A DNA stretch of 57,690 bases from positions 1 to 57,690 of IMG/VR virus record IMGVR_UViG_3300031240_000006; one strand, 5' to 3'. Of this stretch, positions 23,388-32,139 are shown piece by piece (positions within the stretch are counted from its first letter, which is position 1; every line of letters starts with the position of its first letter). The notes beneath the pieces were generated by a model. It was not told where the DNA came from. It ran no database searches and was given only the letters and a program-made list of their open reading frames with translations. Position numbers and translations under genes: made by a program. Source of the stretch: a virus.

Positions 23388-23939
23388 ATGGCGACGACGT
23401 ACGGTCAGACCGCATACCAAATGTTCCCCGATGTTGCCCAGCCCGGGCAGCTCGCGGACCTCGCATACAACGAAATCGTCAGCTTCCCGGCTAGCGAAGT
23501 GATTCAGCCGGGCCGCGTGGTCTGCCTGAACGCGGACGGCCTCACCTGCCAGCAAGCGCAGGGGACGTCGTCGACGCTCGCCAAGGTGCTCGGCATCTCG
23601 GTGCTGCGGACGCGCGAAGGCGCTGGCGCGGTGGGCATCACGGCCTACGGCATCGGCGGCGTCGCTTACGCAGTCGGCGACATGGTCCCCGTGCTGATGC
23701 GCGGCCGGATTTACGCCGAGTGGGATCCGACGGGCACGCAGTCCGGCTGGGGCGCGTACACGATCAACGAGTCGTCCACGACCGCCACCAAGCGCGGGAC
23801 GCTCACGAACGCGGCCGCCTCGACGACGACGGGTTCCGAAGTCGCCACCTCGATCACGGGAATCCGCGGTCGCCAAGCTCTCTCTAGCACGGGGAACCTC
23901 GTCCTCGTCGACGTCAACCTGCCCGGCTCGAACGGCTGA
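23388..23939 (+). CDS. Head decoration / structural cement protein
   Basis: The 183-residue protein begins MATTYGQTAYQMFPDVAQPG and has the beta-rich VCLNADGLTCQQAQ, GVAYAVGDMVPVLMRGRIYA pattern of cement proteins that precede DUF2184 capsid genes. It probably binds the capsid surface and stabilises it. It starts 1 base after the protease stop. Confidence 0.8.
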   Translation: MATTYGQTAYQMFPDVAQPGQLADLAYNEIVSFPASEVIQPGRVVCLNADGLTCQQAQGTSSTLAKVLGISVLRTREGAGAVGITAYGIGGVAYAVGDMVPVLMRGRIYAEWDPTGTQSGWGAYTINESSTTATKRGTLTNAAASTTTGSEVATSITGIRGRQALSSTGNLVLVDVNLPGSNG

Positions 23940-23954
23940 TAGGGGCCGAAAAAC

Positions 23955-25067
23955 ATGGATCTCGCGACGATTGCCACCCAGCTCCCCGGCTTCTCGGGCC
24001 AGTCCTACGACCTGAAGGACTACATCAACCCGGAGCGCATCTACGCCGCCACCGGCGTCCGCGTCGACTCCGTCGATGCCACCTTCTTCCTCCGCGACCT
24101 GACTTCGGTCATGGCTCGGACCTACGACCGGAAATACCCGAACCTCGTCGCACGGCAGATGCTGTCGACCAGCTCGGCCGGCGTCGACCCCGCAGCCGAG
24201 AGCTACGTGTGGCGCACGTACGACCTGACGCAATCCGCCCAGGTCATCGACTCGTACGCGGCCGACCTCCCCGACGCGAACGTCAAGGCGAAGGAGTTCC
24301 AGAGCCGCGTCGTGTCGCTCGGTAGCTCGTTCCAGTACAACATCATGGATCTTCGCCGCGCCCGCATGGCCGGTGGGATTCCCCTCGAGACCCGCCAGGC
24401 GTTCGCCGCCCGCCGCGCCATCGAGAACGCCGTCGAGCAAATGGCCTTCTTCGGCCTGCAGCAATCGCCGGGTACCACGGGCAACGCGCTCCTCTCCGCG
24501 CCCACCGCGTACAACACGACCGACCCCGCGATGAGCGGCTTCACGAACTTCCCGGGCCTCACGGTCCAGACGACCACGAACACCTGGTACAACAACTCGT
24601 CGACCGCTCCGGCGATGTCCACGATCAGCGTCGCGACGCTCGTCGGTGACTGGAACGCGCTCTTCAACACGATTCGTCAGGGCTCCCTCGGCATCCACGT
24701 GCCGAACGCCGTGGCGATGCCGCTGTCGATGCACTCGGCCCTTCTCGGCGCGCCCCGCAGCACGGCGTTCACCGAGGACACGCTTCTCCAGTACCTCCTG
24801 AAGATGCGCCCGGAAATCAAGTCGGTGTACTTCACGCCGATGCTCGAGAACGCGGGCCTGAAGCAGGACGGCTCGACGCGCGGCCCCCGCATGATGATGT
24901 GGGAAAAGAACGACGAAAACGTCGAAATGGTCATTCCGCAAGAGTTCGAGCAGTTCCCCCCGCAGATGGTGAACATGGCCTTCAAGACGGCCTGCCACCT
25001 CCGCTTCGGCGGCCTGCGCGTCTCGTACCCCTTCGCCATCGCTGCCCTCGACGGCACCGCTGGTTGA
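23955..25067 (+). CDS. Major capsid protein (DUF2184-like)
   Basis: The 370-residue protein matches the DUF2184 capsid family in length, gene order and motifs such as NPERIYAATGVRVDSVDATF, SSFQYNIMDLRRARMAGGIP and MNMAFKTA-like C-terminal sequence. It has the HK97-type capsid role. The upstream protease has no obvious cleavage target here except a possible N-terminal segment. Confidence 0.9.
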   Translation: MDLATIATQLPGFSGQSYDLKDYINPERIYAATGVRVDSVDATFFLRDLTSVMARTYDRKYPNLVARQMLSTSSAGVDPAAESYVWRTYDLTQSAQVIDSYAADLPDANVKAKEFQSRVVSLGSSFQYNIMDLRRARMAGGIPLETRQAFAARRAIENAVEQMAFFGLQQSPGTTGNALLSAPTAYNTTDPAMSGFTNFPGLTVQTTTNTWYNNSSTAPAMSTISVATLVGDWNALFNTIRQGSLGIHVPNAVAMPLSMHSALLGAPRSTAFTEDTLLQYLLKMRPEIKSVYFTPMLENAGLKQDGSTRGPRMMMWEKNDENVEMVIPQEFEQFPPQMVNMAFKTACHLRFGGLRVSYPFAIAALDGTAG

Positions 25068-25099
25068 TCCGAACCCGGTTGATTTAGGAGCTAATTCAC

Positions 25100-25522
25100 A
25101 TGACGGTCACCTCTGGCTTCTCGCAGTACCTCGAGAACGCCGCGCTCAACTGGTTCCGCGGAACGACCTTCCCGGCGTGCCCCGCCACGGGCTATATCGC
25201 GCTCTTCACGACTGCGCCGGTCAACGGCTCGGACGCGAGTGCGGTCGAAGTCAGCGGCAGCTCGTACGCACGCAAGTCCTTCACGATCAACGGAACGAAC
25301 TTCGCAGCCCCGAGCGGCGCCGCCCCGGCGACGTCGGTCAGCGGCGCGAACCAGGTCTTCGCGACCCCGTCGGGATCGTGGGGAACGGTCGTCGGCTGGG
25401 CGATTTACGACGCGGTCACGGCTGGCAACATGCTCGCCTACGGAGCCTTCACGGGCGTCGCTGTCGGCAACGGCGACACGGTCGAGTTCCTCTCGGGGAA
25501 TATGACGCTTTCCGTCTCGTGA
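25100..25522 (+). CDS. Small structural protein of the tail-fibre-annotated family (140 aa)
   Basis: The protein reads YIALFTTAPVNGSDAS, VEVSGSSYARKSFTINGTN, GSWGTVVGWAIYDAVTAGN and NGDTVEFLSGNMTLSV. This belongs to a common phage family of about 140 residues, often labelled tail fibre, with an all-beta fold. Its place directly after the capsid gene hints at a head-surface role instead. The ATG follows AGGAG. Confidence 0.7.
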   Translation: MTVTSGFSQYLENAALNWFRGTTFPACPATGYIALFTTAPVNGSDASAVEVSGSSYARKSFTINGTNFAAPSGAAPATSVSGANQVFATPSGSWGTVVGWAIYDAVTAGNMLAYGAFTGVAVGNGDTVEFLSGNMTLSVS

Positions 25523-25533
25523 GCTGAGGTCCC

Positions 25534-25782
25534 ATGGCCACCGACGCTTTCACTGGAACAGCTCTCGCCACCACGGCGGGCACGTCCGCGACGATTCTGC
25601 GCCAGGAGAAGCCGGGCACCGCGGTCTACGACCGGCGCGGCTTCTACATCCACTGCTCGGGCAACAAGGTCACCGTCACCAAGGCCACGGCCTTCGGCGG
25701 CACGCAGGCGGCGCTCAGCTTCCCCATCACGCGGGACGAGGCCCACTCCCTCGCGCTGCATCTTCTCGAACTCGCTCACTGA
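25534..25782 (+). CDS. Protein of unknown function (82 aa)
   Basis: The ATG follows GAGG. The sequence is Thr/Ala-rich and beta-like at first (TALATTAGTSATILRQEKPG), then has GFYIHCSGNKVTVTKATAFG and a helical C terminus with three His. It may be a small virion protein because of its position between capsid and neck genes. Confidence 0.6.
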   Translation: MATDAFTGTALATTAGTSATILRQEKPGTAVYDRRGFYIHCSGNKVTVTKATAFGGTQAALSFPITRDEAHSLALHLLELAH

Positions 25783-25810
25783 ACCGGGGCACCGCCCAGG
25801 GGTAATTCCT

Positions 25811-26320
25811 ATGCCCTCTATAGGTATGGGTACCGCGAACCCCGTCCGCGCTCAGAACCAGAAGTATTACGCGTCCCTCAGCCCGGAGGCGCGTGAGGCG
25901 TTGCTCGCGAAAACTCGCGAATACAAGCGCAAAAGCCGGGCTGCTATGTCGCCTGAAGATCGTGAGCTCGCACGCGCTGAGCAAAGGGCCCGCGACGCGG
26001 CACGACAGGGTCGACCCCGCACAAATATCACGCCGTCACGCGAGCAGCGACGGGCTTACAAGCTGTCCCGCAAATACAAGATGACGCAAGAGCAATACGA
26101 CGTGTTGCTCGCCACGCAGGGCGGCGTCTGCGCCATCTGCGGGGAGCCTGAGACGGTAAAACAACGGGGCGTCACGCAACCTCTGGCGGTCGACCACGAC
26201 CACGCCACGGAGAAGAACCGGGGGCTGTGCTGCTCGCGGTGCAATTGCGCGATCGGTCTCGTGCGTGAGAGCCCGTCAATTCTGCACGCCATCCTTGCCT
26301 ACTTGGAGCGACACCGATGA
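25811..26320 (+). CDS. HNH endonuclease, endonuclease VII-like (free-standing homing type)
   Basis: The 169-residue protein has an N-terminal basic region and the endonuclease VII-type nuclease: YKMTQEQYDVLLATQGGVCA, ICGEPE, VDHDHATEKNRGLCC and RCNCAIGLV. The stop overlaps the next gene by 4 bases. A second in-frame ATG at 25826, preceded by TATAGGT, may be the true start. Confidence 0.87.
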   Translation: MPSIGMGTANPVRAQNQKYYASLSPEAREALLAKTREYKRKSRAAMSPEDRELARAEQRARDAARQGRPRTNITPSREQRRAYKLSRKYKMTQEQYDVLLATQGGVCAICGEPETVKQRGVTQPLAVDHDHATEKNRGLCCSRCNCAIGLVRESPSILHAILAYLERHR

Positions 26321-28173
26321 GCGTGGGAATCACTGAGCTATTCGCAAATACTTACGCGACAACCCTCTCGGCGGCGATCACGTCGACGGGCGCCACTACC
26401 TGCTCGGTCACTTCGACCACGGGCGCGCCCTCGACGACGACCGGCAACTGGCGAATCCTCGTCGACACCGAGATCATGATCGTGACGGCAGTGTCGGGAA
26501 CGACGCTGACGATTACTCGTGGGGCCGAAGGCACGACGGCGGCGACGCACCTGATCAGCGCGCCGGTCACGCACGTCCTCACGCGCGACGCAATCAAGGT
26601 CGGCCTTCAGCAAACCCGCCCGCGCGTCACGAACACGGCGAACGCGACGTACACGATCGACTCGACCGACAGCGTCAACAACGTTGCCATCTGGCACAAT
26701 AAGAGCGGCCACGTCTCGTACGTCCTGCCTGCGCCGAGCGACGGGCGACACCTCGAGCTCCGCGACCAGACCGGCGCGATCCAGACGGCCACCAACTGGG
26801 TGAGCATCGTCCCCGCAGCGGGCGAAAAGATCAACGCCTCGACCGGCTTCGCCATGTCGGGCACGGCGTACCACTTCACGAACGGCTCGACAGCGGTCAC
26901 TGCGACCTCGAGCAAGTTCACGAGCGAGCTCTACGTCGGGTGCTCTATCGCATCGAGCAACCAGGCCGGCGTCAACTACATCGTCAGCGCGATCGGGAGC
27001 GACCTGTCACTGACCCTCGCGACGAACTTCACCGGCACGACCACCACGACTGCGACGGCGACGCGCACGTCGCTCCTCTTCGCGGCGAACGGCAGCGTCC
27101 TCGAGATCGACTCCGACGGGACCGACTGGCTGATCACGGGTGACGGCACGCCGACGACGATTACGTACACGGCGGCCGGGACGTTCATCCCGCCGGCGGG
27201 TGTCTACACGCTGGACAGCATCGGGGGCTGGGGCGGCGGCGGGGGCGGCACCGGCGGAGGGGGCGGCGCGAGCGGCACGACTCTCGGGTCGGCTTTGGGC
27301 GGCGCTGGCGGCGGGGGCGCGGAAGAGAACACGGTCTTCACTGTGGCGGTCACTCCAAACACCGGATACGCGGTCGCGATCGGCGCGGGCGGGACGGGCG
27401 GCGCGGGCGGGCCCGGAGCATCGGCGGGCACCACGAGCCAGAACGGCGCGGCCAGCACGGTAGGCAGTCTTTGCCAATTTCTCGGCGGCTCAGGCGGTGG
27501 GCCATCCCGGACTTCTGTGACCGCAGAAACCGGCATCTTTTCAATGGGCGGGGCGCCCTGGAGCGCGTCCGCATCATCTGCCGTCGGGACCGCGAACGTC
27601 TACGCATCGAGCGCTCTGAGCCCGACCGACTCGGTTCTCGTCCTCGCGGGCCTCAATTGCCCCAGTACTACCTCCGCGCTCTCTTCTGGCGCCGGCGGCT
27701 CAGGGTATCCCGGCAACGGGGGAGACGGCGGTCGCGGCGTCACGACGAACGTCACTGCCGGCAGCGGGTCCGCGGGTAACCCCTGGACGGGGCGAGGCAA
27801 CGCGGCTGGCGGCACGGGCGGCGGGGGCGGCGGCACGGCCTCCTCGACGAATGCCGGCGGCACGGGCGGGGGCGGGGGCGGGGGCGGCCCGGGCGGCCAG
27901 GGCGGTGGCGGGGGCGGTGGCGGGGGCGGCACTGCGACGGCGGTTCACGGCACGAACGGCGCCGCCGGAACCGGGGCAAATAACGGAGTCGCTGGCACGA
28001 CTGGCGCGTCAAGCGTTGGGGGTGCGGGCGGCAATGGCGGCGCGGGCGCGGCCAACTCCGGCGCGGGCGGCGGCGGGGGCGGCGCCGGCGGGTCCGGCAA
28101 CACCACGGGCGGCGCCGGTGGCACGGGCGGCAACGGCGGCTCTGGGCAAATCACGATTACTTATCGCCTCTGA
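26317..28173 (+). CDS. Glycine-rich adhesin-like structural protein
   Basis: The 618-residue protein has an N-terminal beta-rich region (about 1-280) and then more than 300 residues dominated by Gly runs, such as GWGGGGGGTGGGGGASG, with GGAGG and GTGG blocks. Such sequence can fold into stacked polyglycine type II helices, as in the S16 phage adhesin gp38. The gene lies between capsid and neck genes, so it may decorate the head or form a fibre tip. The end, GGSGQITITYRL, matches the closing segment of other Gly-rich phage tail proteins. Confidence 0.78.
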   Translation: MSVGITELFANTYATTLSAAITSTGATTCSVTSTTGAPSTTTGNWRILVDTEIMIVTAVSGTTLTITRGAEGTTAATHLISAPVTHVLTRDAIKVGLQQTRPRVTNTANATYTIDSTDSVNNVAIWHNKSGHVSYVLPAPSDGRHLELRDQTGAIQTATNWVSIVPAAGEKINASTGFAMSGTAYHFTNGSTAVTATSSKFTSELYVGCSIASSNQAGVNYIVSAIGSDLSLTLATNFTGTTTTTATATRTSLLFAANGSVLEIDSDGTDWLITGDGTPTTITYTAAGTFIPPAGVYTLDSIGGWGGGGGGTGGGGGASGTTLGSALGGAGGGGAEENTVFTVAVTPNTGYAVAIGAGGTGGAGGPGASAGTTSQNGAASTVGSLCQFLGGSGGGPSRTSVTAETGIFSMGGAPWSASASSAVGTANVYASSALSPTDSVLVLAGLNCPSTTSALSSGAGGSGYPGNGGDGGRGVTTNVTAGSGSAGNPWTGRGNAAGGTGGGGGGTASSTNAGGTGGGGGGGGPGGQGGGGGGGGGGTATAVHGTNGAAGTGANNGVAGTTGASSVGGAGGNGGAGAANSGAGGGGGGAGGSGNTTGGAGGTGGNGGSGQITITYRL

Positions 28174-28181
28174 GATGACCC

Positions 28182-29501
28182 TTGGCCTTCACCAGCCAAC
28201 TAGGGGCCGCAGCCAGTCAGCCCGGTAATATCGAGCTCGGGTTCGTCCAAACCGGGGCCGTCGATTCCTTCACCAGCACCGCGTCGGTCACGACGACGGG
28301 CACCGTTGCGACCCTCACGGTCCTCGCATCGCTGAGCGGCACCGCGGCGGTCGACACGTCCGGCTCCGTCGCAACCCTCTCTGTCTTCCGGTCGCTCGGG
28401 ACCACCAGCGCCCTCGTCACCACGACCGGCACGACGGCGACCCTGTCCGTCCTCGCGAGCTTCACGTCGACGGCCTCGGTCACGACCACCGGCACGGCCG
28501 CGACGTTGTCCGTGTTCCGCTCGCTGGGCACGACCAGCGCCCTCGTCACGACCACGGGCACCATCGCGTCCTTGACCGTCCTGGCGTCGCTGTCGGGCAC
28601 CGCCTCGGTCACGACCGCCGGCACCGTCGCCTCGCTGACCGTCCTCGCCCCGCTCGCCGGGACGGCGCTCGTCACAACCACCGGCACGGTTGCCACGCTG
28701 ACGGTCCTCGCCTCGCTGAACGTGACGGCGCTCGTCACGACCGCGGGGACGACCGCTACCCTCTCGGTCTTCCGTTCGCTCGGCACGACCAGCGCGCTCG
28801 TCACGACTGCCGGGACGGTCGCTACCCTTTCGGTCCTCGAGTCCTTCACCTCGACGGCGGCCGTCACGACCACGGGCACGGCCGCCTCGCTGACGGTCCT
28901 CGCCTCGCTGAATGCCATCGCCCTCGTCACGACCACGGGCACGGTCGCGACGCTGACGGACCACGGCAACAAATCGCTCATATCGACGGCCTCGGTCACG
29001 ACCGCCGGCACGGTGGCGGCGCTGACGGCCGTCGTCCCGATGGGCCCCGCGGTCGCGCTGATCAGCTCCGCCGGCACGGCCGCCTCGCTGACGGTCCTGG
29101 CCAACCTCGCCGCGTCCGCCGCGGTCGACACCTCGGGCTCCCACGCGACGCTGACCGTCCACCACGTCCGCGCGCTCGTTTCGGCCGCCACGGTCGACAC
29201 CTCCGGCACGCGCGCGGCGCTGCAGCTCGTCAACCCCCAAGTGAATCTGACGGGCGTCGCAGGCGTCGTGACCTCGGCCGACGCGGTGCTCTACAGGGTC
29301 AACGTCGGCGGCGAAATCGGGCCTATCCCTTTCGACCCCATTGGCACTGAGCAGCCGCTCACCCCTCCGGTCTACGTATATCTCGCAAATGCCGCGGTCC
29401 TGACCTCGACGCATATCGTGCAAACGGTCTCGCTCGTGGGTTTGGCGGCGATGGCGGCGACGCCGGCGGCGACCCCCTTCCTCTTCCAAATCCCAGGCTA
29501 A
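28182..29501 (+). CDS. Repeat protein with about 15 tandem 21-22-residue units
   Basis: About residues 30-360 are tandem units of 21-22 residues with the consensus TALVTTTGTVATLTVLASL, such as TASVTTAGTVASLTVLAPL and SALVTTTGTTATLSVLASF. The regular VTT-GT-ATLSV pattern suggests a beta-solenoid or fibre shaft. The last 80 residues are different (PFDPIGTEQPLTPPVYVYL) and could be an attachment or tip domain. TTG 28182 is the likely start. It sits with the Gly-rich protein between capsid and neck genes. The stop codon lies inside a GGCTAAAAT motif. Confidence 0.75.
   Translation: MAFTSQLGAAASQPGNIELGFVQTGAVDSFTSTASVTTTGTVATLTVLASLSGTAAVDTSGSVATLSVFRSLGTTSALVTTTGTTATLSVLASFTSTASVTTTGTAATLSVFRSLGTTSALVTTTGTIASLTVLASLSGTASVTTAGTVASLTVLAPLAGTALVTTTGTVATLTVLASLNVTALVTTAGTTATLSVFRSLGTTSALVTTAGTVATLSVLESFTSTAAVTTTGTAASLTVLASLNAIALVTTTGTVATLTDHGNKSLISTASVTTAGTVAALTAVVPMGPAVALISSAGTAASLTVLANLAASAAVDTSGSHATLTVHHVRALVSAATVDTSGTRAALQLVNPQVNLTGVAGVVTSADAVLYRVNVGGEIGPIPFDPIGTEQPLTPPVYVYLANAAVLTSTHIVQTVSLVGLAAMAATPAATPFLFQIPG
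28275..29250 (+). repeat. Tandem 63-69 bp coding repeats
   Basis: The repeats of the 439-aa protein are also visible in DNA, with recurring GTCACGAC and CTCGTCACGACC blocks about every 63-66 bases. Units with SVFRSLGTTSALVTT recur at about 28380, 28510 and 28760, which suggests expansion by unequal recombination and makes length variation likely between related phages. Confidence 0.7.
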
Positions 29502-29504
29502 AAT
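29496..29504 (+). promoter_or_regulatory. GGCTAAAAT start-proximal promoter element (HNH 29510)
   Basis: The motif contains the TAA stop of the repeat protein and is followed by AGCCG and GTG 29510. The HNH gene therefore seems to carry the same start signal as core phage genes. Confidence 0.58.
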
Positions 29505-29509
29505 AGCCG

Positions 29510-29953
29510 GTGGCAACCTTGGCCTGTCCGACCTGCGGATCGACGGAGAAATACTCCGACGGTCGCTGCAAGCCTTGCCGGCGAGAGAAGAACCGCCAGT
29601 ACATGGCCAAAAAACGGGCGGCTGACCCGGCGGCTTTCCTCGCGCTTAAGAGAGCTTACAACGCGGCCCGGCCCGCGGGAACGCACGCCGCGCATTCGCG
29701 TAAGAGCCGAACGGGCTGGACGTCCGAAGCTTTTGACGCCGCATGGCGGGCTCAAAATGGCGAGTGCGCCATATGCCAAAAAGCTTTGGTCAAAGGTGGG
29801 GCGGCCGGTGTTCACGCTGATCACCACGAGCCTAACGGGGTGAAGACGCCGCGCGACCTGCTTTGCGCTGGGTGCAATAAGGGTCTCGGGCATATCCGCA
29901 CGGCCCCCGACCTTCGGGCCGCCGCGCGATATCTCGAAAAGTGGGGAGGGTAA
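29510..29953 (+). CDS. HNH endonuclease, endonuclease VII-like (free-standing homing type)
   Basis: The 147-residue protein opens with a zinc ribbon (CPTCGSTEKYSDGRCKPC) and has the nuclease part NGECAICQKALV, HADHHEPNGVKTPRDLLCAG and CNKGLGHI. GTG 29510 lies 5 bases after GGCTAAAAT. It separates the adhesin block from the neck genes. Confidence 0.87.
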   Translation: MATLACPTCGSTEKYSDGRCKPCRREKNRQYMAKKRAADPAAFLALKRAYNAARPAGTHAAHSRKSRTGWTSEAFDAAWRAQNGECAICQKALVKGGAAGVHADHHEPNGVKTPRDLLCAGCNKGLGHIRTAPDLRAAARYLEKWGG

Positions 29954-29972
29954 TAAAATCGCTACGTTAGCC

Positions 29973-30281
29973 ATGTTCCGGGCTCAGGTCCCGGAGATGA
30001 ACTCCGTGTCCGACGGTCTCGTCGGGATGATGCTGGGCGCAGCCGCCCTCGAGATCGACAATTCGGTCTGGGGCGCGTACGGCGTCGCCGGGGGCCAGAT
30101 GACGAAGGCCGACCAGGGGCAGCTTTACCTCGCGGCGCACAAGCTCGCGTGCTCGCCGTGGGGCCAGAATGCCAAAATGGTTTCGGACAAGGGCGGCCGC
30201 AACGGGTACCAAAGGACCCAGTACGGCCAGGAGTTCGCGCTTTTGATGCGCGGGGTGACCTCCGGCTTTCGCGTAACCTGA
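29973..30281 (+). CDS. Head-tail connector protein (DUF4054-like)
   Basis: The 102-residue protein fits the DUF4054 connector pattern: MFRAQVPEMNSVSDGLVGM, LGAAALEIDNSVWGAYG, LYLAAHKLA and TQYGQEFALLM. It would form the first neck ring under the portal. The next gene starts 2 bases after its stop. Confidence 0.75.
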   Translation: MFRAQVPEMNSVSDGLVGMMLGAAALEIDNSVWGAYGVAGGQMTKADQGQLYLAAHKLACSPWGQNAKMVSDKGGRNGYQRTQYGQEFALLMRGVTSGFRVT

Positions 30282-30283
30282 TC

Positions 30284-30802
30284 ATGTCGTTGCGCATCAT
30301 CGACGTCGACAAGGGCTACAAGAAGATCCGTGCGTTCGCTGGCGCGAGCGGCTCGGTCAAGGTCGGTGTGCCCGACACACCCCACCAGCCGAGCGGCATC
30401 CCGACGGACGAAATCGCGAAGAAGCACGAGTTCGGCGACGGCAACGTCCCGCAGCGGTCTTTCCTCCGCGCGTGGGTCGATGCGAACGAGTCGCGCATAA
30501 CGAGCAAGGCACGCACCTCCTTGCTCTGGGCGCTCGAGACAGGGGCCCCGTTCAACGAGGCGCTCGGCCTGCTCGGGCAGTGGAGCGTCTGGGGCGTCCG
30601 TGCGTTCATCAACAAGAAGATCCCCCCGCCCCTCGCAAAGGCGACTTTGGCCCGCAAGAAGGGCGAGTTCCGCAAGATTCCGCTCATCGATACCGCGCAG
30701 CTCTGGAACTCGATTACCGCTGAGGTCGAGGGCAAGCAGGGACAAGTTGTCGTCACTGTCGACGCAAGTGCTGGCGAATTGGACGACACGGTGATCGTAT
30801 GA
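30284..30802 (+). CDS. Neck/tail completion protein (HK97 gp10-like)
   Basis: The 172-residue protein contains TDEIAKKHEFGDGNVPQRSF, the motif IHEFG.. IPxRxF of HK97 gp10-like completion proteins, and ends with LIDTAQLWNSITAEV, also typical. It probably joins head to tail. The start is ATG 30284, right after the connector stop. Confidence 0.85.
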   Translation: MSLRIIDVDKGYKKIRAFAGASGSVKVGVPDTPHQPSGIPTDEIAKKHEFGDGNVPQRSFLRAWVDANESRITSKARTSLLWALETGAPFNEALGLLGQWSVWGVRAFINKKIPPPLAKATLARKKGEFRKIPLIDTAQLWNSITAEVEGKQGQVVVTVDASAGELDDTVIV

Positions 30803-31137
30803 AAAAACTCGGGACTCTTCAGATTTGCGGCCTCCCTTACGACGTCTTCGTCGGCAACTGGAAGGACGAGGTCGAGCTCAAGGATAACTACGGGCTTTGC
30901 GACAGCGGCAATCAAGTGATTTGGATTCGCGAGGGCCATAAACCCGAGCAATTCAAGAACACGCTCATCCACGAGATTCTGCACGCGCTGATCATCGAGT
31001 CGGGCGCTCGCCTCACGCTCGGGGAGAACGCCGCCGAGACCGAGGAAGCCCTCATCCAGATCCTGACCCCTCACCTCATCGCGGGCCTCGACTCGCTCGC
31101 TGCCTGGAAAAAGCCCCGTGCCGCCCGTCGTCGATAA
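30799..31137 (+). CDS. Zincin-like metallopeptidase (112 aa)
   Basis: The central motif NTLIHEILHALI (HEILH at 58-62) is an HExxH zinc site, and downstream acidic residues (ENAAETEEALIQ) could supply the third ligand, as in small SprT/ImmA-like phage peptidases. It overlaps both neighbouring neck genes. It could process a neck or tail protein, or act on a host factor. It is the third HExxH protein in this genome. Confidence 0.75.
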   Translation: MKKLGTLQICGLPYDVFVGNWKDEVELKDNYGLCDSGNQVIWIREGHKPEQFKNTLIHEILHALIIESGARLTLGENAAETEEALIQILTPHLIAGLDSLAAWKKPRAARRR

Positions 31138-31675
31138 AGTCGGCCTGCTCGGCGTGCTCGCGTCGCTGACGGACCTTTCCGCCGGCGCGTCGCAGTGGTC
31201 CCTCGACCCCGACTCGATGGTGGGCGACCAGGACCGCGCGAAGGTCGAGCTCACGATCTTCTCAATCACGGCCGTGGGCGTCGACGAGCACCGGCGCGTC
31301 CTATCCGACGGGACCGACGGATACCCCGCGGGCACCTGGTACGTCACCGAGATCGGCAACCGCGAGGTCATCGTCAACGTCCGGGCGAAGACCTACGACA
31401 AGAGCGTCGAGGCGGCCGAGCTCGTGGATCAGATCCGCACGCGCATCCGCGCCGATGCCGTCAACGCCCAGCTCGACGCGCTCGCCCTCGCCTTCCAGTG
31501 GGCGGGCCCGACGGTCATGCAGCGCGCCGTCGAGGACAACCGCGAGGTTTCGGTCGCGAGTGCGGACTTTCGTTTTGGGGCGATAGCAAGATGGGTCAGC
31601 GTCGTCGATCCAACCGGCGCAGGCTGGATACAAACCGTAAATTCCAATAACCAGATCCCCGGGGCCTATTCGTGA
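31118..31675 (+). CDS. Neck terminator / tail completion protein (gp12-like)
   Basis: The 185-residue protein has the pattern of neck terminator proteins in contractile phages: KVELTIFSITAVGVDEHRR, VIVNVRAKTYDKSVEAAELV, DQIRTRIRADAVNAQL, and EDNREVSVASADFRFGAI. It overlaps the upstream peptidase gene by 20 bases. Role: closing the tail tube and joining the connector. Confidence 0.78.
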   Translation: MPPVVDKVGLLGVLASLTDLSAGASQWSLDPDSMVGDQDRAKVELTIFSITAVGVDEHRRVLSDGTDGYPAGTWYVTEIGNREVIVNVRAKTYDKSVEAAELVDQIRTRIRADAVNAQLDALALAFQWAGPTVMQRAVEDNREVSVASADFRFGAIARWVSVVDPTGAGWIQTVNSNNQIPGAYS

Positions 31676-32139
31676 CCCCGGAACTAAAAGGTAAGCCGCC
31701 TATTAGTATGGGTGAGCGATGTGCGTGTCCGTCCTGCGGAACCCTGAAGCGCGGCACCTCGAAACACGTGTTCTGCAACGCCTGCCGTCGTCTCCCTTCC
31801 GCCAGGTCGCGCGAGCGGATGCAAACACCGCACGAAGAGATCCTTCTGCAAAATGCCCGAGCGCGGTCGCGACGTGAGAAGTTGCCGTTTGACCTGTCTC
31901 TCGAGGACATAGAAATCCCGCGGGTTCGCCCTCTGTTGGGGATCGAGCTCGTTCGACCCCGTGATCGCACTCTCCCGCCCAATGCTCCGTCTATCGACAA
32001 AATAGTGCCCGAACGCGGGTACGTCAAAGGGAACGTGCGCGTAATTTCGTTTCGCGCCAACGCGATGAAACGGGACGCCTCCAAAGACGAAATCGCAGCG
32101 TTCTGCCGCAACATTGCGGCTTACCTCGGAGATTCCTGA
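31672..32139 (+). CDS. HNH-family endonuclease, PSIDK type (free-standing homing type)
   Basis: The protein has a zinc ribbon ([19 protein letters not shown], then CRR) and the nuclease segment [20 protein letters not shown] followed by [12 protein letters not shown], like the gene at 12150. GTG 31672 overlaps the upstream stop; ATG 31708 follows TATTAGT and is an equally good start, as it keeps the whole zinc ribbon. It lies between the neck terminator and tail fibre genes. Confidence 0.82.
   Translation: MTPELKGKPPISMGERCACPSCGTLKRGTSKHVFCNACRRLPSARSRERMQTPHEEILLQNARARSRREKLPFDLSLEDIEIPRVRPLLGIELVRPRDRTLPPNAPSIDKIVPERGYVKGNVRVISFRANAMKRDASKDEIAAFCRNIAAYLGDS

Noticed and set aside
23112-24998. 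Minus-strand frame of 628 codons over cement and capsid genes
   Set aside because: Antisense shadow of the recognised structural genes.
27220-29250. Possible CRISPR array because of regular repeats
   Set aside because: The repeats are contiguous coding units with no unique spacers and no cas genes.
28200-29516. Minus-strand frames over the repeat protein
   Set aside because: The repeats make all frames look long; the plus-strand frame has balanced composition and regular units.
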